DNA from: Bacteroidia bacterium
GTDB lineage: Bacteria; Bacteroidota; Bacteroidia; Flavobacteriales; Flavobacteriaceae
Length of the DNA: 64,000 nt
Assembly (NCBI GenBank): GCA_030427735.1
Contig: JAUIBP010000005.1
Coordinates: 124,001-188,000, forward strand
Reading direction: 5' to 3'
Below, piece by piece: positions 62,996-64,000 of this stretch; positions within the stretch are counted from its first letter, which is position 1; every line of letters starts with the position of its first letter. The notes under the pieces were generated by a model. It did no database searches. It was not told the origin of the DNA and was given only the letters and a program-made list of their open reading frames with translations. Both the position numbers and the translations under genes were made by a program.

Positions 62996-63388
62996 GGGGT
63001 CGACTGGTTTTGACAGCGAGATGCATTGAACGGTAAGCACGTCGTGTAATGATTTTGAAACACGTTAAAGGCTAGATCACACTTTTAAACGGCGAGAATA
63101 ACTACGCTTTAGCTGCCTAATCTGAATTATAGTAAGATTGGCCTAGGCACACAAGGTGTGCAAGCTTTATGTCTCCGGTAAGCCTTGATTGGCGGCGTAC
63201 CATTTAGAGGCATCGTAAAAGTCAATATAGAAAGTTTGATGCTTTGGCTTACTTTCGAAATTTAAGAAGCTAAGTTGTAACTAGGTTGTCTTTAACCAGG
63301 TTGCAATCGAAAAAACAAGAAAAGAATAAGCGTGTAGAAAGCCCTTTGATCACTTGTTTGGACCCGAGTTCGATTCTCGGCGACTCCA
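62996..63388 (+). ncRNA. ssrA: tmRNA with tag GENNYALAA
   Basis: Transfer-messenger RNA that rescues stalled ribosomes and tags their products for proteolysis. The 5' end GGGGTCG pairs with CGACTCC at the 3' end (one G-U), T-loop GTTCGATTC is present, and CCA is not encoded. The tag reading frame lies at 63091-63120: GGC GAG AAT AAC TAC GCT TTA GCT GCC TAA, encoding GENNYALAA, a normal Bacteroidota tag ending with the ALAA degradation signal. About 393 bases. A small ORF running through the 3' part (63286-63519) is not a gene. Confidence 0.97.
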
Positions 63389-63396
63389 CATTAAAC

Positions 63397-63436
63397 AACC
63401 CTAAATTCTTCTCTTTTAAGTGTTTAGGGTTTTATT
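63397..63436 (+). terminator. Terminator of ssrA
   Basis: AACCCTAAA / TTTAGGGTT, 9 pairs with a 17-base loop, followed by TTATTT; it begins 8 bases after the tmRNA 3' end. Confidence 0.8.
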
Positions 63437-63520
63437 TAAAAACATCTAGGCAGCTAATTAATTTTCATTCTACTCATACACCTGAATTTGAAGTATTAAA
63501 ACAACTACCTAAAATATGAT

Positions 63521-64000
63521 TCACAATCGCAACAACACATTAGGATCTGGACAATTGGTTTTGTAAAATTCTAAATCGGTTTTACTGGCAACACCAGGGT
63601 AATCGCCAGAATAATCCTGAATATCTTTAATAATTTGAAAATGTAAATGTGGCGGATAATCGCCATTAACAGTAGCATCGCCTAGAGTTCCTAAAACCGC
63701 TCCACCAACAAATTTTTGCCCTACTTTTAAGTTAGTAATAGACGCTAAACTTAAATGGCCATAAAGGGTAAAAAATTCAACACCAAAAAATCGATGCTTC
63801 AAAATAATGGTTGGTCCATAATCGCCATAATTGGTATTGTTCTTAAAGCTATGTACTTCGCCTTCTAAAATCGCACAAACCGGAGTTCCTGCATCGCACC
63901 AAAAATCTATACCTAAATGAATATTCCTTTCGGTAGCAACATCACCCGCATTAAAATAACTACTCCTTTGGTACAATTGGCGCACCTCTAAATAGCCACC
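63521..64000 (-). CDS. M23 family metallopeptidase (partial, start beyond window)
   Basis: Peptidoglycan or protein endopeptidase domain of the LytM type. The frame is open to the right edge (GGYLEVRQLYQRSSYFN), so the N-terminus is missing and the internal GTG at 63985 is not taken as the start. The domain has HLGIDFWCDAG, TLYGHLS and PPHLHFQI, giving the zinc ligands (H, D, HxH) of M23. The C-terminus is short, with no visible repeats. Confidence 0.85.
   Translation of the reverse strand, partial: GGYLEVRQLYQRSSYFNAGDVATERNIHLGIDFWCDAGTPVCAILEGEVHSFKNNTNYGDYGPTIILKHRFFGVEFFTLYGHLSLASITNLKVGQKFVGGAVLGTLGDATVNGDYPPHLHFQIIKDIQDYSGDYPGVASKTDLEFYKTNCPDPNVLLRL

Noticed and set aside
63286-63519. 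77-codon ORF after the tmRNA tag
   Set aside because: It lies mostly within the tmRNA 3' part and terminator.

Overview
The window is chromosomal DNA from a low-GC member of the Bacteroidota, most probably a marine Flavobacteriaceae. Evidence for this: promoters of the TTTG...TAnnTTTG type, almost no Shine-Dalgarno sites except a strong one before rpsU, a tmRNA tag GENNYALAA, TonB receptors with carboxypeptidase-like N-terminal domains, and many Bacteroidota-type families (DUF2851, AGCS transporter with a cleavable leader, LolC/E-like permease with MNFEYF start). Genus cannot be fixed from this sequence. I see no insertion sequence, prophage, CRISPR array or rRNA operon.

Region 1 (1-13.4 kb, all minus strand) is the central information-processing locus. 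Read in transcription order it is rpsU, a Xer-type recombinase and hpf, then tRNA-Thr(TGT)-Tyr(GTA)-Gly(TCC)-Thr(GGT), tuf, tRNA-Trp, secE, nusG, rplK, rplA, rplJ, rplL, rpoB and rpoC (cut by the window edge). The order tRNA4-tuf-secE-nusG-rplKAJL-rpoBC matches the classical bacterial arrangement. Several RNA hairpins lie at the control points: a terminator overlapping the tRNA operon promoter, hairpins after tuf, between rplL and rpoB, and between rpoB and rpoC.

Region 2 (13.4-32.5 kb) is housekeeping and envelope genes: a CarboxypepD-regulatory-like protein, acyl-CoA dehydrogenase, helix-hairpin-helix protein, AGCS amino acid symporter, PspC protein, DUF2851 protein, a tiny secreted ICH-motif protein, LolC/E-like permease, NamZ-type muramidase lipoprotein, sterol-desaturase-family protein, YkgJ cysteine cluster protein, methyltransferase, a large TPR protein with an outer-membrane barrel partner, and FtsE.

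Region 3 (32.5-48.1 kb) is a surface polysaccharide island with frequent strand switches: a 2OG-Fe(II) oxygenase/HTTM-like membrane cassette, six probable glycosyltransferases, an FdtA/QdtA-like ketoisomerase, an FdtB-like aminotransferase, an acetyltransferase-fold protein that lacks a normal start codon, a Wzx-type flippase, and an MBOAT/SGNH O-acylation pair. Together they suggest a polysaccharide containing a 3-acetamido-3,6-dideoxyhexose with O-acyl decoration; dTDP-sugar precursor genes (rmlA/rmlB) are not in this window. kdsA at 50.4 kb supplies Kdo for lipopolysaccharide.

Region 4 (48.1-64 kb) has typA, kdsA, small envelope genes, a creD operon with its own winged-helix regulator and two near-identical palindromic sites, an iron-uptake operon (TonB receptor, DUF4198, DUF3325-like, DUF3649-like, PepSY), a Lys1/saccharopine-dehydrogenase-like enzyme, ssrA with a structured leader, and the start of an M23 peptidase gene running off the right edge.
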